Assembly: GCA_034440575.1 (NCBI GenBank)
Contig: JAOTOL010001661.1
Coordinates: 5,691,501 to 5,755,500, forward strand
From: Imbricaverruca yamaguchii
Lineage: Eukaryota; Arthropoda; Thecostraca; Neoverrucidae
Direction: 5' to 3'
DNA length: 64,000 nt
The notes below the pieces were generated by a model that made no database searches, was not told the DNA's origin, and saw only the letters and a program-made list of their open reading frames with translations. Positions within the stretch are counted from its first letter, which is position 1; each line of letters opens with the position of its first letter. The translations under genes and the position numbers were made by a program. Of the stretch, positions 36,246 through 48,560 are shown one piece after another.

Positions 36246-38254
36246 AAATGATCCTGATAGCTGATAAAAACACCACAGAGGTAGCTAAGGATAAACCAGC
36301 CGCCGTAGATACCAGTGGCGACCTATCGGCCATGTTCCGATTTGCTCTTTGTGTGCAGCGTGGCTCTGATGCAGTTAATAGGAAGCTCTGGCCATTGAAC
36401 CATGCGAGGTGACTGATGTGGGCGAGCCGCCTACTCAGTATCTACATTCCATCAGAGCAACCTGCAGATGGATATAGTCAGAAAATAGTGGACATGGTCA
36501 GCTGCATAGCAGCTCTGGTGGATATAGTCAGCTGCACAGCATGACGCTCAGTTCCGATATGGTTTCCAACAAAGGCAAATGAGGCTTGCGCCAGCGGGAC
36601 AAAGAGCATGCCAATCAGTAGAACTATTGTGCTGTCACTGCTGTAGCTGACACAGCGAATAATCAAGCCGGTAGTGCAGTGTAGTGTCTGCTGGTATCAG
36701 TCAGGGTCCATTCTGCTCCCTCTCATACTCCCTCCTCGCAGCATGCCAAACTGAGATGACTCAAGCTGTAAATGGGGAGGGTGGGGCGGTGTGCGTAAAA
36801 AGTGACTTGGAAATGGATGTCCAACGACTGTTTCCTTTGTTATTCTGATAGCTATGACAACAATTGATTTTCATTATGCTGGTAATACGGTCCGATGTTG
36901 TGTGGCTATAACGTGTTTTCCATTTGCTTGATTAGCTTCCACATATATAGCGATGAAATATAAGTCGATAAATTTGCTTCAACATGAGGAATCCAAACGT
37001 TATACTATCTTGCTCATCTAAGGCACGGGAATCCCCATTGCACGATAAACCAGCCATCCAGCAGCACTACTTCCTATGGGGGTTCCTTTGTCGCTTGGCG
37101 TAGTCTGGAAGCCGATTTTGTATCGGAGAAAATAGACGTTTTTGGTGCTTTCTCCGTACCCAGCACTGAAGTATCACACGTACTCTTTGAGCTAGAACCA
37201 TCGGCACACCCCGATGTGCATGTGCGGAGGCGGGGCTAAGCTATGGAAGTGAGAGTGCTTCGAAATGAATGTGATGACATGTTTACAAATTGCCATGCAT
37301 TTGCAACACATCTCACCGGTGTTGACATATGACCGGCATGCTGTAAACCGGCTTCCAGTTTAGTACGAACGGGATGTTTCTACCAAACTTGACTCCATTT
37401 TTGCTTCGCAACAACAATGGACATACTGGGACGTTGAGCAGCGTGTATGGGGTGCTCAGAGCACCTCTGCGGTGTGTAGCCTCTTGTATCTGAGCAGGTG
37501 CTCATTACGGTTGGCTCATGTGCGGGCGAGTGGTACTGACCGCGCGGTCGCGAGGCGCGTTATCAGTCCACACCAGCTGATAGCGGTGTGGTCGGGGTGG
37601 GGGAGCACAGTGTTATCTCAGCCGGGCTGAAATAGGCTGTTTGAACGCTCCCCTGCAGACCGAACTTTCCGTTCACCGCCATAGCACCCCCAGTTGTGCC
37701 TGTGATTCGCTAATACAGAGCGTCGTGTTACCGTCCCTTTCTACCATCACCATCATGACACCGGCAGTTATGCCCGTGACTCGCAGATGCACCGCGCCGT
37801 GTTACCGTCCCTTTCTACCATCACCTTGATACACCGATTATTGTAGCTGAGGGCGCGCATCAACTGGATTGGTCGCGTAGCGCCCTTACTAGACTTGTGA
37901 GGAGAGCCAGCATGGCAGTGTAGCACACCTTTTCAACACGACAGATCAACAGATCGACAATGTGACACGTCATGTCGCTAAAGCCGGAAAATCCGCCGAC
38001 AAAAACAAGATTATAGATTACGTTTTAACCGGTTGCCCCATTTGTATGTAGTTGCTGTCGGTGATAGTATGCATTTCGAATTTGTGGAGCTGCATTTGTT
38101 ATAATATTACTAATATATCCTTGTTGATGAAGACACGTTTTGTTTATTATAGAGCGATTTTTGCCAGCCAACGTGTCTCCCACAATTTCGATTACACTGG
38201 ATACGCCTATGATGGCATGAACTTGACCTTTATTCGCTTACAATCCAAATCACT

Positions 38255-38340
38255 ATTAAATTGGTGTCCATTGGCAACACTCGAACCCGAATATGAAACT
38301 AAGTCTAAGACCCATTGGAAGACATTTATATTATTATCTC
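38255..38340. repeat. Dispersed repeat, copy 1
   Basis: The segment around AACCCGAATATGAAACTAAG and AAGACCCATTGGAAGACA is alignable to 40105-40195 (AACCAGAATATGAGAGTAAG, AAGACCTCTTGGAAAACA) in the same orientation. The two copies are diverged. The family is unknown. Confidence 0.6.
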
Positions 38341-38779
38341 CTTGTTTGCCTTCTGCATTCACCGTTTTCAAAATTTCAAAGTTTCTTTTTATTCAAATGT
38401 AAATAGTGCTGCAAGGTTTCGACACGCATTTGTTTTCAACAAAAAATGCATCAATTAGTTATGGAGATGTCAGGGAGGAGGCGAACATCAACAATCTAAT
38501 GACTTGTTATGCCTTACACAATAGGGCTAAGGTTCTTTACTGGATAATTAGAAGACCCATGTCCTAAGCGATCGCTTTCTGAAAAGGAAACTATCGATTT
38601 GTTTGAGGGTTCGAAGTCCAATTTTTGTGAAGCTAACTTACTGTCACACTTTTCAGTTTTAAATACCATGCAACGAATGTTTGATGCGTTCACTCTGGCC
38701 TGGTTTTTCATTTTTCTGTCTGAAATGATGCAAACGGATCCATCACCGAATTTCAGTTCCATGCAAGGTCTGACGAATG

Positions 38780-39637
38780 TTACCCGCGCCGTCTCGGGGC
38801 GGTCCTCGACACCCCACCCCTCAGGTTCATCGCGGATAGTGAAAAACGGCGCGCCGCAGCGCACCGAAATTTTTTGTACCTCTTTCCACAACAATTTTGC
38901 ATGTTGTAGCAAACTTTTGAAGTCAGGTTATGCAGGGTCAACGAGTTAGTCTAGGTCAAGAGAGGTCACCTCCAAAAAAGTTCAGCCAGTTGTCACGCCT
39001 TAACGGACACAGATATTTTAAGGAGACTCAGCGTTTGCTTATCTTTAAGGATGCAACAAAACGTATGAGAGAATTTCTCTTTTTTCGTTTTTCACTACTT
39101 ATTCATTTTTCATATTTGCCTATTAGAGTTCAAATCGAAAATTCTGAATAAAATAATCATTTTTATTAGTGTAAGTTGATGCGAACAACGTTTTTTTCGG
39201 TCAACTCTACCCATTAGAAAGGGAAAATTAAAGAAAACTTGGAAACTCAAAATTTTGAAATTTTGACAAATATCAATTTTGATTTTTAGGTGACCAAAAA
39301 ATTGTATGGTCCTGGTCGAGTTCACAGTCCTTTTTTATTCCAAATATTTTGTGTTTTTTTCTTCAAATATCCCCAAAATGAGCTCCCCAGAGCCAAAAAC
39401 ATAATGTAAGTCGTGAATATGTAGGCCCCTTAGTGGCGTGACTTTTGGAGACAAATTTTTGGGGGAGGGTAGTGTCGGGCCCTACTCATCGAGCGCCTTC
39501 CGATGACACCCCTTTCGTTTTCGTCCGGCGCTTGGTTTGGATTTTAGAGGGAGTTCCAACCAGCCCCCCCACAGCCCCCCAGCCCCCCCCCAGAGACGGT
39601 GTGTGAGGATCTGACCGGAGAGACGGCACGGGTGAAA
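38780..39637 (+). mobile_element. TTAA-family non-autonomous element, copy A
   Basis: It aligns along its whole length with copy B (54893-55738). Shared blocks include GGTCAACGAGTTAGTC, CAGATATTTTAA, CAGCGTTTGCTTATCTTTA and GTGTGAGGATCTGACCGG near the right end. Its borders read TTACCCGCGCCGTCTCGGGG and GACGGCACGGGTGAAATG, so the TTAA has decayed at both ends. No protein is encoded; the frames crossing it are short. Length about 858 bp. Confidence 0.85.
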
Positions 39638-40104
39638 TGTCTCGTATGTAAACCTGTGAAAAACCTCTCTGGGACCCCTTCTTAAAACCATACCTCTTCA
39701 TCGTATGCTCTGAGGCATTTCGCCGACGCAAAGGTGAAATTTCGCCAAAATCCTGATGGTTGGGCATTATATGGTAGGCCAAGACGCGGGGCGTCTGATG
39801 AAGGTGGAAGAACAAAATCCGAACAAACGATGATGGGCAGGTGGGAGGGGAAAATGCGTTCGCAGTATCCTCAAACAATGCTTGGTGTGTGCGAATTTCA
39901 CTCGTGGGCTAAACATACGGGCCTGAAGCGCACACCTCCGTGGGTAGCGCCGCTCCCTTGCGTTGTACGTCAGTGGACACTGGTAATCCAAGTCTGCTCC
40001 GCCGCGGATGTGCCGTGTGTGTTGCTTTGTCAGTCTTGAGTGTTCATTTGGTAGTCAGAAATGTGGACCTGAATACTTCACGCGTGAACGCCAGCCCCCA
40101 GCCA
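39638..40104. other. Unassigned spacer
   Basis: No exon or element was recognised. Open frames of about 100 codons occur on both strands but have no known domain or splice context. Confidence 0.35.
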
Positions 40105-40195
40105 TGCTTAATTTGGAGCCAGTTGACAGTAATTGAACCAGAATATGAGAGTAAGTCGTAAGACCTCTTGGAAAACAAACCTTGATAATATTACC
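40105..40195. repeat. Dispersed repeat, copy 2
   Basis: Diverged direct copy of 38255-38340. It lies about 170 bp beyond the 3' side of the Penelope-like relic, so it might belong to that element's tail (inference). Confidence 0.6.
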
Positions 40196-40369
40196 ACCTG
40201 GTTTTACTCCTAAATCGACCGTTACTCCCAGACTGCTCTCCACCCCGCCCTCCTGGTTGTGTTGCAAATGCTGATAAACATTGTATTATGACGGAACAAC
40301 AGTGGACTGTGAGAACAGAATAACGGGGAAACGAATTTGGTGGCCTGTCTTGACCTGTATGATGGTTTT

Positions 40370-41035
40370 CAGGACGCTGTTATGGATGGCTTTTCATCAT
40401 TTTTAGTTTGGTGTGATGGTGTCTTTGTGCAGAAGATGGTGATGTCGCTGGGAATGTTACATGCGACCTGATCAGTCCGGTTTAAAAGCTTGCAAAATAT
40501 GTTTCGCGAGATTGTGTTGAATACGATGTTGCTGTACCCGTTGTTTACCAACACTTCGTAACTAAGGATGCACGCTCAACCAGGTTTAGCTCGTCGGATG
40601 TATGACTTAATTACGCCACGTTTATGTCTACGGCGCCATTTATGCATCGACATACGTGGTCATCACACACACATCGGTCAGAAACGATTCGCTATGAACA
40701 TCGCCAAGGAGATATGTTGTGACATTAAGCTACGTGGTGAAAATAATGTCTGACTCCGCTTCTAGCATCATCTTCAGTACGTTCAGTTAGTCAATGCTGT
40801 TCGCGCCAAGAACGACGTCGTCGATGAAGCGGTAATACATGTTCAGTTTAGCTTCAACCTGCACCAGAACGCTACCCCCACGAGACACATAAAAGCCTGC
40901 GTAAACAGCAGTCCTGGAGGCGAGCCCATCGCGATGCCGTGCTCGCCACCTGTTGCATCCTATCGATGTTGGGACCATAACCAATGAAGTATCCGGATAG
41001 ATAGATATTCTTTACCACATATTCTACGTCCATAG
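40370..41035 (-). mobile_element. Penelope-like retroelement relic (reverse transcriptase and C-terminal part)
   Basis: The minus strand encodes GGEHGIAMGSPPG (about 40910-40950) and then, in another frame, YYRFIDDVVLG (about 40803-40836). This matches the reverse transcriptase block GxxMGxPLxP and the catalytic YxDD-type box in its Penelope-like form (Y-R-[Y/F]-[I/V]-D-D). Further on, LVNNGYSN (about 40528-40552) and IPSDITIFCTKTPSHQTKND (about 40410-40480) match the segment after the RT of Penelope-like elements (LxxxGYP/SN, IFYKNxxxxxYKxDEK). Stops and frameshifts make it a pseudogene. No GIY-YIG endonuclease was found beyond it. Confidence 0.75.
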
Positions 41036-41111
41036 AAATGAACACATATCAACAACTAACAAACATCCAGCAAATTTATTCAGTCTGCATGTGCTGGGAA
41101 GCGACACTGAA

Positions 41112-41170
41112 TGAAGCGACACTGTGCAGCTTTGCTGCCCAGTGTCGCTTTGCTGCCCAGTGTCGCTTCA
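41112..41170. repeat. Inverted repeat with an 18-bp tandem duplication
   Basis: TGAAGCGACACTG at 41112-41124 is the exact reverse complement of CAGTGTCGCTTCA at 41158-41170. Between and overlapping them the 18-bp unit GCTTTGCTGCCCAGTGTC occurs twice in tandem (41129-41164). One copy of the duplication can form either of two alternative hairpins with the left arm. Confidence 0.9.
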
Positions 41171-41599
41171 TGCCGAATGCATATTTCAAGCTGGAATTGT
41201 CGGATGTAATCACCAAGCTATTGCTGCAAGCAGATACCAGCTGTGTAAATCCGTGGAATATTTTACGAATTACAGTAGAGCTATTTGGAACGTTGAAGGT
41301 TTACCCTCACATCACTTTTGCTGGCATATTTTGAATAACCATGAAGGCTTTTGCACATAATGTGATATCAAATTATGAGGTTCTGCATCACACGCTTGGA
41401 ATATTTGCACCACAGATGAACGGTACATATAAAGATATGCAGCGGTTTGAATAATTGCGTTTTAACTGAGGGTAAACACACGCAATCGCCTCGTGAGACC
41501 CGTTTTATTGCCGGTATATCCCTGCACTATCTTTAAAATATCAAGGCCATCCGACCTATTACTTCATGTTTCGAGACACATATGTCACACTTGCAGCCT

Positions 41600-42440
41600 G
41601 GCAAAGTGAGGCGCTAGCACCGCCACAGGTGACATTTAGCCACTGCTATGAGCAACGTTCAGTCATTGACACGAGGAGCATTCAATCACTTTCAGGTGAG
41701 ATTCAGCCACTGATACGGGTGACATTCAATCACTGGTACGACTGATATTCAGTTACTGTCACACTGAGAGTTAGCCACTGACAAGGGTGATATTAATTCA
41801 CTGTCCTTAAGATTCAGCCACTTGACACGGTTGGCATTCAGCCACTGTCATTCATATTCGGCCACTGACATGGGTGACATTTAGTTACTCTCACAGGTGA
41901 GATTCAACCACTGTCAGGTGAAGCTCAGTCTTTGAAAGTGGCTCAGGCGTCCGTCGACCCACTCTCATAGGATGAAAATATTTTCACACATGAAAGAATG
42001 GCCGAAAATTTGTGATTTTATCCCCACAAAAGCAAACAAAAATACATACAGGATAACAACAACTATTTAGAAATGTCACTGGTAAAACCTTCCAACCCCA
42101 TCAAATATAAATCCGCCGCTACTGGTTCCGGCACTTCAACAGCTGAGTTCTGCCACCATCACATGTGAGATTCGGACATCTCAGGTGAGGTTCGGGTGAG
42201 GTTTGGACTCTATGATGTGTGAGGTTCTGGCACTGCTACGGTTCAGGTTAGGACATTGTGATAGGTGACGTTCGGGAAATGTTCCAGGTGAAGTTCAACC
42301 ACTATGATGGGGGAGATTCGGACGATATTGCAATTGAAGTTCGGGCAATCTGACGAGTGAGGTTCAAACACCATGACTGTTGCGGTTTGGGCACTGCGAC
42401 GGCTGAAATTCCGAATATTATCACGTTACATGAAGTGGCT
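41600..42440. repeat. Degenerate tandem repeats with GTGACATTCAGCCACTG and GTGAGGTTCGG motifs
   Basis: The first zone (41630-41960) has roughly 22-28-bp units like GGTGACATTCAGCCACTGAC. The second zone (42140-42425) has units like GTGAGGTTCGGACATC and GCACTGCGACGG. About 180 bp of unrelated AT-rich sequence separates them. Units are strongly diverged and irregular in length. There is no coding potential. Confidence 0.75.
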
Positions 42441-43105
42441 GTTTACGAGATTAGCAGCTGATGCAGTTACCGTAATGTGATAACCAATACAGGAGGGAAA
42501 TGACCAACAGTGTGCAGTTTCTTGTCAACGGGTACTGCTACATCAGCTACAAGTACTTTACTCGTGATATCGATGGTTGCTATGCTACGATTGACGCTTT
42601 GTCATACCATGGAGGGAGTAATTAAATATGTGACAAATGTTTTCTAGTCTAATCATGCAACTTATGTAGCAATAGACAAGTCACTGGAATAGTAGCACAA
42701 CCAAAGCGTGGAAATGGCACACTCAAACATCGCAAGCGTAGGTCCCGTGCCAAGCTTATTGAGTCACATAAGCTGGTGAATCTTTCTTACCGCCGACGAC
42801 GACTGTAAAGCGCATGGAATAAGATGAGGATTTTATGAACCATTTGAACAATTCGGTCATGCTTAGACATCAAATTCCGAGTCGGGCATTCCTAATCAGC
42901 CAAGTTTTTAAATTAATACATATCAAATGGTTGTAAAACCGGTGACATCGTGACCTAAAAATTTGAAGCTGCCTGTGTAAGTCACCACGATAGTATGAAG
43001 AGTTTCCGAATTCGTGCCCGAGAACGCTGACTACTCAGGCAATAATTATCTACTTTGGTGGCAGATATGAATGATTGTTAACATTGAAAAGCACGAGTTT
43101 TTGCT
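42441..43105. other. Unassigned spacer
   Basis: Ordinary AT-leaning sequence. Nothing was recognised. Confidence 0.35.
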
Positions 43106-43119
43106 GGCGGGTTGTGAAT

Positions 43120-43360
43120 TCAGGTGACTATGCTGACAGGAGCCTACTGCTCTGAGTCACCAACCCAATCACGTATGTAATTCCAGCTGAAGGGCATTGC
43201 TCTAGACGACAGCATGCGTTGTGTTCGTCGACACGGCTCCGGCAGCCCAGATCCTCTTCCTACATTCGCTGGCTGGCAGGTCGGGTCACACAAAGAGCCA
43301 TCTGTTGGGCTTGAACCGACGCTCCGGCACAATCGGTGGGTCGGTTGTGCTACCTGGGAC
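43120..43360 (-). mobile_element. tRNA-derived SINE-like sequence
   Basis: On the minus strand an A-box-like GTAGCACAACCGACC (43338-43352) is followed by a B-box GGTTCAAGCCC (43307-43317). The body then runs to about 43120. This is the layout of a tRNA-derived SINE. No pure tRNA fold was drawn, and the A box is degenerate. Upstream on the same strand, at 43553-43620, is a fragment shared with the SINE at 51 kb. Confidence 0.55.
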
Positions 43361-43549
43361 AAGCTTCTCGTAACTGCCTGGGACTTGTAGACCTCTCGTA
43401 ACCAATATGGTATTTGTAGTCACGGTCCGAACTACAGACATACCCTGAGACCCACAGAAACTTTGCAGGCCTGTTGAACACCGTAAGAGTCACCCACTCT
43501 GGAAGGGACAATACAAACAACCCGAATTCTTTCTGGGGTGACATGGTCT

Positions 43550-43605
43550 AGGGTCCTACAGCTAAGCAGAACTTGTCGCGTGAACCCTGGCCCACAGAGA
43601 ATTTA
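43550..43605 (-). mobile_element. SINE body fragment shared with the 51-kb SINE
   Basis: The plus-strand sequence GCTAAGCAGAACTTGTCGCG and the following TGAACCCTGGCCCAC is nearly identical to 51208-51240 (GCTAAGCAGAGCTTGTTGCG, TGAACCCTGACCCCAC). The flanks also align weakly (GAATTTAG). It is therefore a second copy of the same SINE module, without its own tRNA head here. Confidence 0.8.
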
Positions 43606-44075
43606 GTTGTCGGTGATTATTATATTGTAAAAAATAAAAGGAAAAATCATGACATCATAATCGAGATCCTGTTACTTTTTAAAATGAGGGTTGGTGGGCC
43701 CTTTCTAAATCCGTTATTCCTCTCTCGAACGTAAGTTCTAAGTACATCACTGTATCATACATGGGCAATGGTGGGGAAGAGGCAAGATGAATTATATCCT
43801 AAATGACATTTTTACCCGCCTCCCGCTCCGCATTTCCTTCTGCGTACACTTGGTATAATTCAAAATATTTAATTGAGACTGTCAGTCAACCCCCTTCCAG
43901 TCTTCTTTGGGTACCAAACCCGGCGGCAGATGTTAGCAGCTTCAACAGTATGCCTATCGTTTGATCACTATAAATCATGGGATTGCCAGCGTATTGATTG
44001 ACCTTGAAACCACGATGATACGCGGTGCATTAGGCCACGCCCACTCACAGCGAGTGTGTATCATATCTTTCAAAG

Positions 44076-44462
44076 TTAATATCTTCCAACGTTCATAATT
44101 TTCAAATTGGAAGTAAACTTACAAAAATGTGATGTGGTGTTCCAAAGCAGCCCGGATAGGAGCCGCTCATGTTTTCCAACGTTTCTAGTTTCCAATCTGG
44201 AAGTTTAATTCCAAAAAATGTATGTCGGCTTACAGCTTGGAAGTTAACTTCCCAAAATTGGAAGTGAACCTTAAAATTAGCCCTGATAGGAGCCTAGCCT
44301 GGCCTAACCTAACCCAGCCTAATCTAACCTTCAAACTTTTGGAAGTAACTTCCAATTTCGGAGGTAACATTCAAGTTTTGAAACCTTACTTGAAATTTGA
44401 AAGCGAACTTGCGATTTGGAAATTATGAATGATGGAGGTTATGAACATTGGAAGATATTAAC
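44076..44462. mobile_element. MITE with TTAA borders
   Basis: The 387-bp element has terminal inverted repeats TTAATATCTTCCAACGTTCA (left) and its near-perfect inverse TGAACATTGGAAGATATTAA (right), one mismatch in 20. The TTAA at each end is compatible with a TTAA target-site duplication. The inside is filled with TTGGAAG/CTTCCAA motifs in both orientations and a CCTAACCT-like degenerate run at about 44295-44330. No coding capacity. TTAA suggests a piggyBac- or Kolobok-mobilised element (inference). Confidence 0.85.
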
Positions 44463-47400
44463 GCACCCTCCACCCCCGTCAGAGCGCAGTAACTCACTGA
44501 GCCAAATGCAAAGCCAGAGCAGCACATCAATTTTCGGCAGCCGCGACTGCTAAAAGAATGCCAGCTGTATGATTGGCCGACTTCTGAGTGTGTAAGTGGA
44601 TGTGGAGTTGTCGCGAGATCGTCACTGGTAGCATGCAGCCGACCCGGCCGCGCGATTGGATCTTCTGAGTTAGGTAACGCATTTATAGACTGTGTGGTTG
44701 TTTTTCATTCGTATGCAGTTAAATTCAAGTAACTTTGTGCCCCCGCCCGCACCCATATTCCCTGGAAGTCCCGCTCTAAATTTGTTTAGTATATCCATCT
44801 ATGCAAAGCGCATATGTATGTATAGATATATTTATTTAAGTGAACAAAATATAGCGTTATAATGTTGTAGTGTAATAGTGTTATGGTGTTATAGTCAAGC
44901 ACATATCAGGTATCAGCACTTCGCAATGCTACCACTGGAAATGGCTTAAGCCAAGCACAGAATTAGTGGAGAGGGGAGGAAGGATGGTGCAAAATTTACA
45001 AGCCCGACAACATATTGAAGAGAGACAGATCATTCAGAGGCAATGGGAACATTTGCTTAGAAACATTTGCCAACAAGTTCGAAAGCATATCATACAGTTG
45101 ATGCCATCTGAGAGTTACATGGCACAGCACATGCAAACAGAATCGTTGTGTCTTACCATATGTTCCTCGTTGATGTCTTGTATATCCCGTACTTTTAGGT
45201 TCAGTGATACTTTCAACGGCTGACCTGGAACAAACAGTATTGATATGGTCAAAGAGTTGGCATGAACTTTTGACAGTTCACAAAAATGGCATGAAAAAAT
45301 TGACGCTTTGACTTGAAAAAGATAGTGAGCAGATTGCTCAGTAGATTTATATTATTGCCCGTCGCTGTTTAGCGCTGTATTCTTCTGGAATTGACATTCT
45401 GTAATTGCAGGGAACACATTGTGCACTACCAACCGGACCAGGTTTCGGGAATGTTGTCAACATTCATTTGAGTCACTTCAAGAATATCGCTGAATAGCTC
45501 TTCATACAAGAGAACATTTGACGGGTTCGGAGTCGGTGTGACAGATTGGAGCTGCTCAGTGCGGTGCATTGTGGTGAAGCCAAGTCAGCGCTTTGTGCGC
45601 TCTGTGGTGTGTTCATCGATCTAAGGATTCCTTGATCAGCAAAGTTTGTAAATGATATAAAAAAGGACGTTTATGGCATTTTGTCGTATTTTTCCTGTCA
45701 GGGTTAGCTATGTCCAATGTTGGGAACATAGCACTCTGTCCTGGTTTCGGCCACGTTCGGTCATCCATGAACTCATTTAATCTAGCCGACTAAGGGCACT
45801 CACTCACTGTCCTGCACAATCTAACTCAGCAGACAGTTGTGAATGTTTATCCGACCTACATTTACGCCAGCACAACATTGTGTAAGTTGTGCAACGGTCG
45901 CTGCGAATGGATCCAAAGCACTGCATCACTATCACATCAGCACTCACAGTTTACTAACTCGGTACCCAAGCCCACACGTCATGTAGCTGAAGTGCGCTGG
46001 GAATTGGTTCTCGGATTTTTGAAGCGATAGCATCGCACGAATCATTTTACAGCTGTGTGTACAGCAATAACAGTCGTCTGCCCGGACTTCCCACGACCAA
46101 CTTCAACGGATCGCTGCGGGAAGTTGTTTGTATTGGAAGCGCTCAACCTTGAAACGTTGCTAGGCAACCAAAGCAGCAGTTGCGTGTACATGTAGTCACT
46201 CAAGATTGGTCGAATTATTTTCAGATGCGTGCATCTGACACGAATGTCACGTGGAGTCATGGTCTGTATGAATGCCACCACTAAGCATAACTCAACCTAT
46301 GGGATCCTGAGTTACATCTACTGCAGTTTGATTTTTTTTTTACAGATTCACTAGTTGACTGCGTAAAATATGTGTTAAATAAGTGCTCCATCTTACATTT
46401 TGTCAAAATTGTTCTGGTTTGCTTCACTTATATGTGCTATTTGAGCAATGTGAGCGCTAACGTGCTGCAAAATCCATCGACAAGTCCAAAAATATTTATG
46501 GCGCTTGTTCTTCCGCAAATCGAGAACACGTCTTCATGAATTTATATGTCCTCTTAAGTTTGAAATACCGTCAGTGAACACTAACCCCTCGTATTTCAAG
46601 TCTTCGAACACTCGTGTGATGTTAAATTTGCTGAAGGTGATTATGATTTAAGTCCGCCCACAGGAAGTCATCATGACACACAATGGAACACTGGAATGAC
46701 ATACACTTCATCTTGGGAAACTGAGCTTCACACGACAGGTCAGAAACCAAGCATGGAGACCCTTTTCACGAAGATGTTGAAAGTGTTGCGCATTTAAAGG
46801 AGGTACAGGACGTGCACATTATATGTTTCTCTATGGCTGGAAGCAAGGTTATAGATCAGGTAGAGTACTTCGCTTCCAAAATAGGGAGACGCTGGAAGAT
46901 AGCAACAACTACTCCTTGTCACGAACGTGGAAGACAAGCAAGGCTGGTGAGAGATATGAGATGATACGTGCGAGGGCGTGCTAATCGCTCCGCCAGTTTT
47001 TTTATTTATTTTTTGATAATGGCGTTGTGTTGATAATAGCATGAGATATGCAGGCAAGAGCTATGCTGTGCAGACATAAATGTTGTCCAATAGGAAGAGC
47101 TTTGAGGAACTCGGCATTGAAAGCAGCTTAAAGTTGGCGAAGACAATACCATATATGGATTACTAACCATGAATGTTGGTCTTTGTGCCTTTTTGCCGAC
47201 TGCATGAAACGGTGGCTTGTGTCCAATTTTTTGCGTCCTGGACTTAGTACATGGAACCAGATACGAATCTAGGGGAACTAGGTCATTCTAGTTCACAGTT
47301 CACAGCTCTGGCGGGAAGCAACCAGCTGTGGGAACTGGGTCAAAAGGTAAGATTATGGATTTCATTCCGTTGGGAGAGTTTGAGTGCCTGCCCCAGATTG

Positions 47401-48555
47401 CATCAGTTGAAACGTGGAGCCTACGGGCGTTGACTGGAAAGAATAACACCAAAACCCCTAAGAGACCCCCACAATTTTTTTTTACAAGTTTCCCTGCCTA
47501 TGGGTAGGATCCTCATCTCCACATCGAAAAGTTGTGGATCTGAGTGTCAACAATCGCCGCTCATCGTCCGCAACGAATCGACGTGAGAGATCGGTAACGC
47601 CGTCTGACCACAGGAGTAGATGCGCCGTAAAAACGAATAACCGGCCGACCAACCGATCGTTAGAAGCCCCGGCTGAGTTGTTGAGCTGGGACGAAGGTGC
47701 CCTTGCACTCTTGGCTTTTCCTGCTACCCAACTTTCATTGACGACGGCGACATGCTTTTCCGAAGCATGCGATCAAACTCATCATTCACCGCCTAAATGT
47801 GGAGGGATGAAGTTTTTGGTCGGTTTCGTTCATGTATCATCTATTGGCGTGTTGTTAAATATCGAATAGGTTGAAGGGACGTCCACTGCACCCACCCGGC
47901 CCGTGGCGGAGTCCATCATCATTCACATTCTTCCCATGGGTGAACACAGAAAATGGGCGGGTGGGCTCTAAGCTCTATATAGCTCTCCGGTTGAGGCAAG
48001 ACGGTCCCCAGATCCGAAAACGACGAGACATTGAGAAAACCCAACTGCGCTCCCGTCGTGAATTTTACAGTTAAAACCCTCCCCCTCCCCCGAAGGCACA
48101 CTTCCTGCTATCAAAGAAGAAAGAAGCGAAGAAATTATTTCTGGGAGATATTTACGTACCGTGAGTAGGTCGGAATGCATTACATCACTTAAAACTTGTC
48201 CCCTGACACAGCTGAGAGGAAACTGCGCAAGTATGACGCATCGGCTCAATCAAAATATCTGGGTTCCTCATCAACATTCCGTTTTTTGTCGCCCTCCCAA
48301 ATGACATGATTAGTTCATCGGATGGGATTACCTTCTCCAATGAACTTTATTGAATGTTGGGCTCGCAAACTGGCCCGGAAGACACCCTGCTGGCACAGCT
48401 GGCGACTGCTTTTCAAGGTCATGTTCATGCCACAGTTTTAATGACAACTTTCGCTGCTGAATGTTTGAGATGACTGCCTGCGCTAATGTTCTTGATTCGA
48501 CCTTAATGCTTCATTCGATACACTGGCGTAATTCGAGGATGATTGCTAAAAGTGG
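44463..48555. other. Long stretch without recognised genes
   Basis: No exon, RNA gene or element could be supported. Open frames at 44966-45223, 46042-46281, 47534-47869 and 47968-48249 have no family similarity and no coherent splice context. Confidence 0.4.
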
Positions 48556-48560
48556 CGCTG

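Larger units (their letters stand above)
33425..38779. other. Stretch upstream of the receptor exon, mostly unassigned
   Basis: It should contain the 5' part of the receptor gene, but no exon with the expected conserved segment was recognised. Weak exon candidates at 34749-34946 and 35565-35830 are treated under findings. Small local repeats occur at 36120-36245 (about 30-bp units with GGTATGCCGGAGCTTGTG) and 37675-37815 (a roughly 70-bp tandem duplication ending in GTTACCGTCCCTTTCTACC). A short GC hairpin lies at 35908-35930. Confidence 0.4.
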
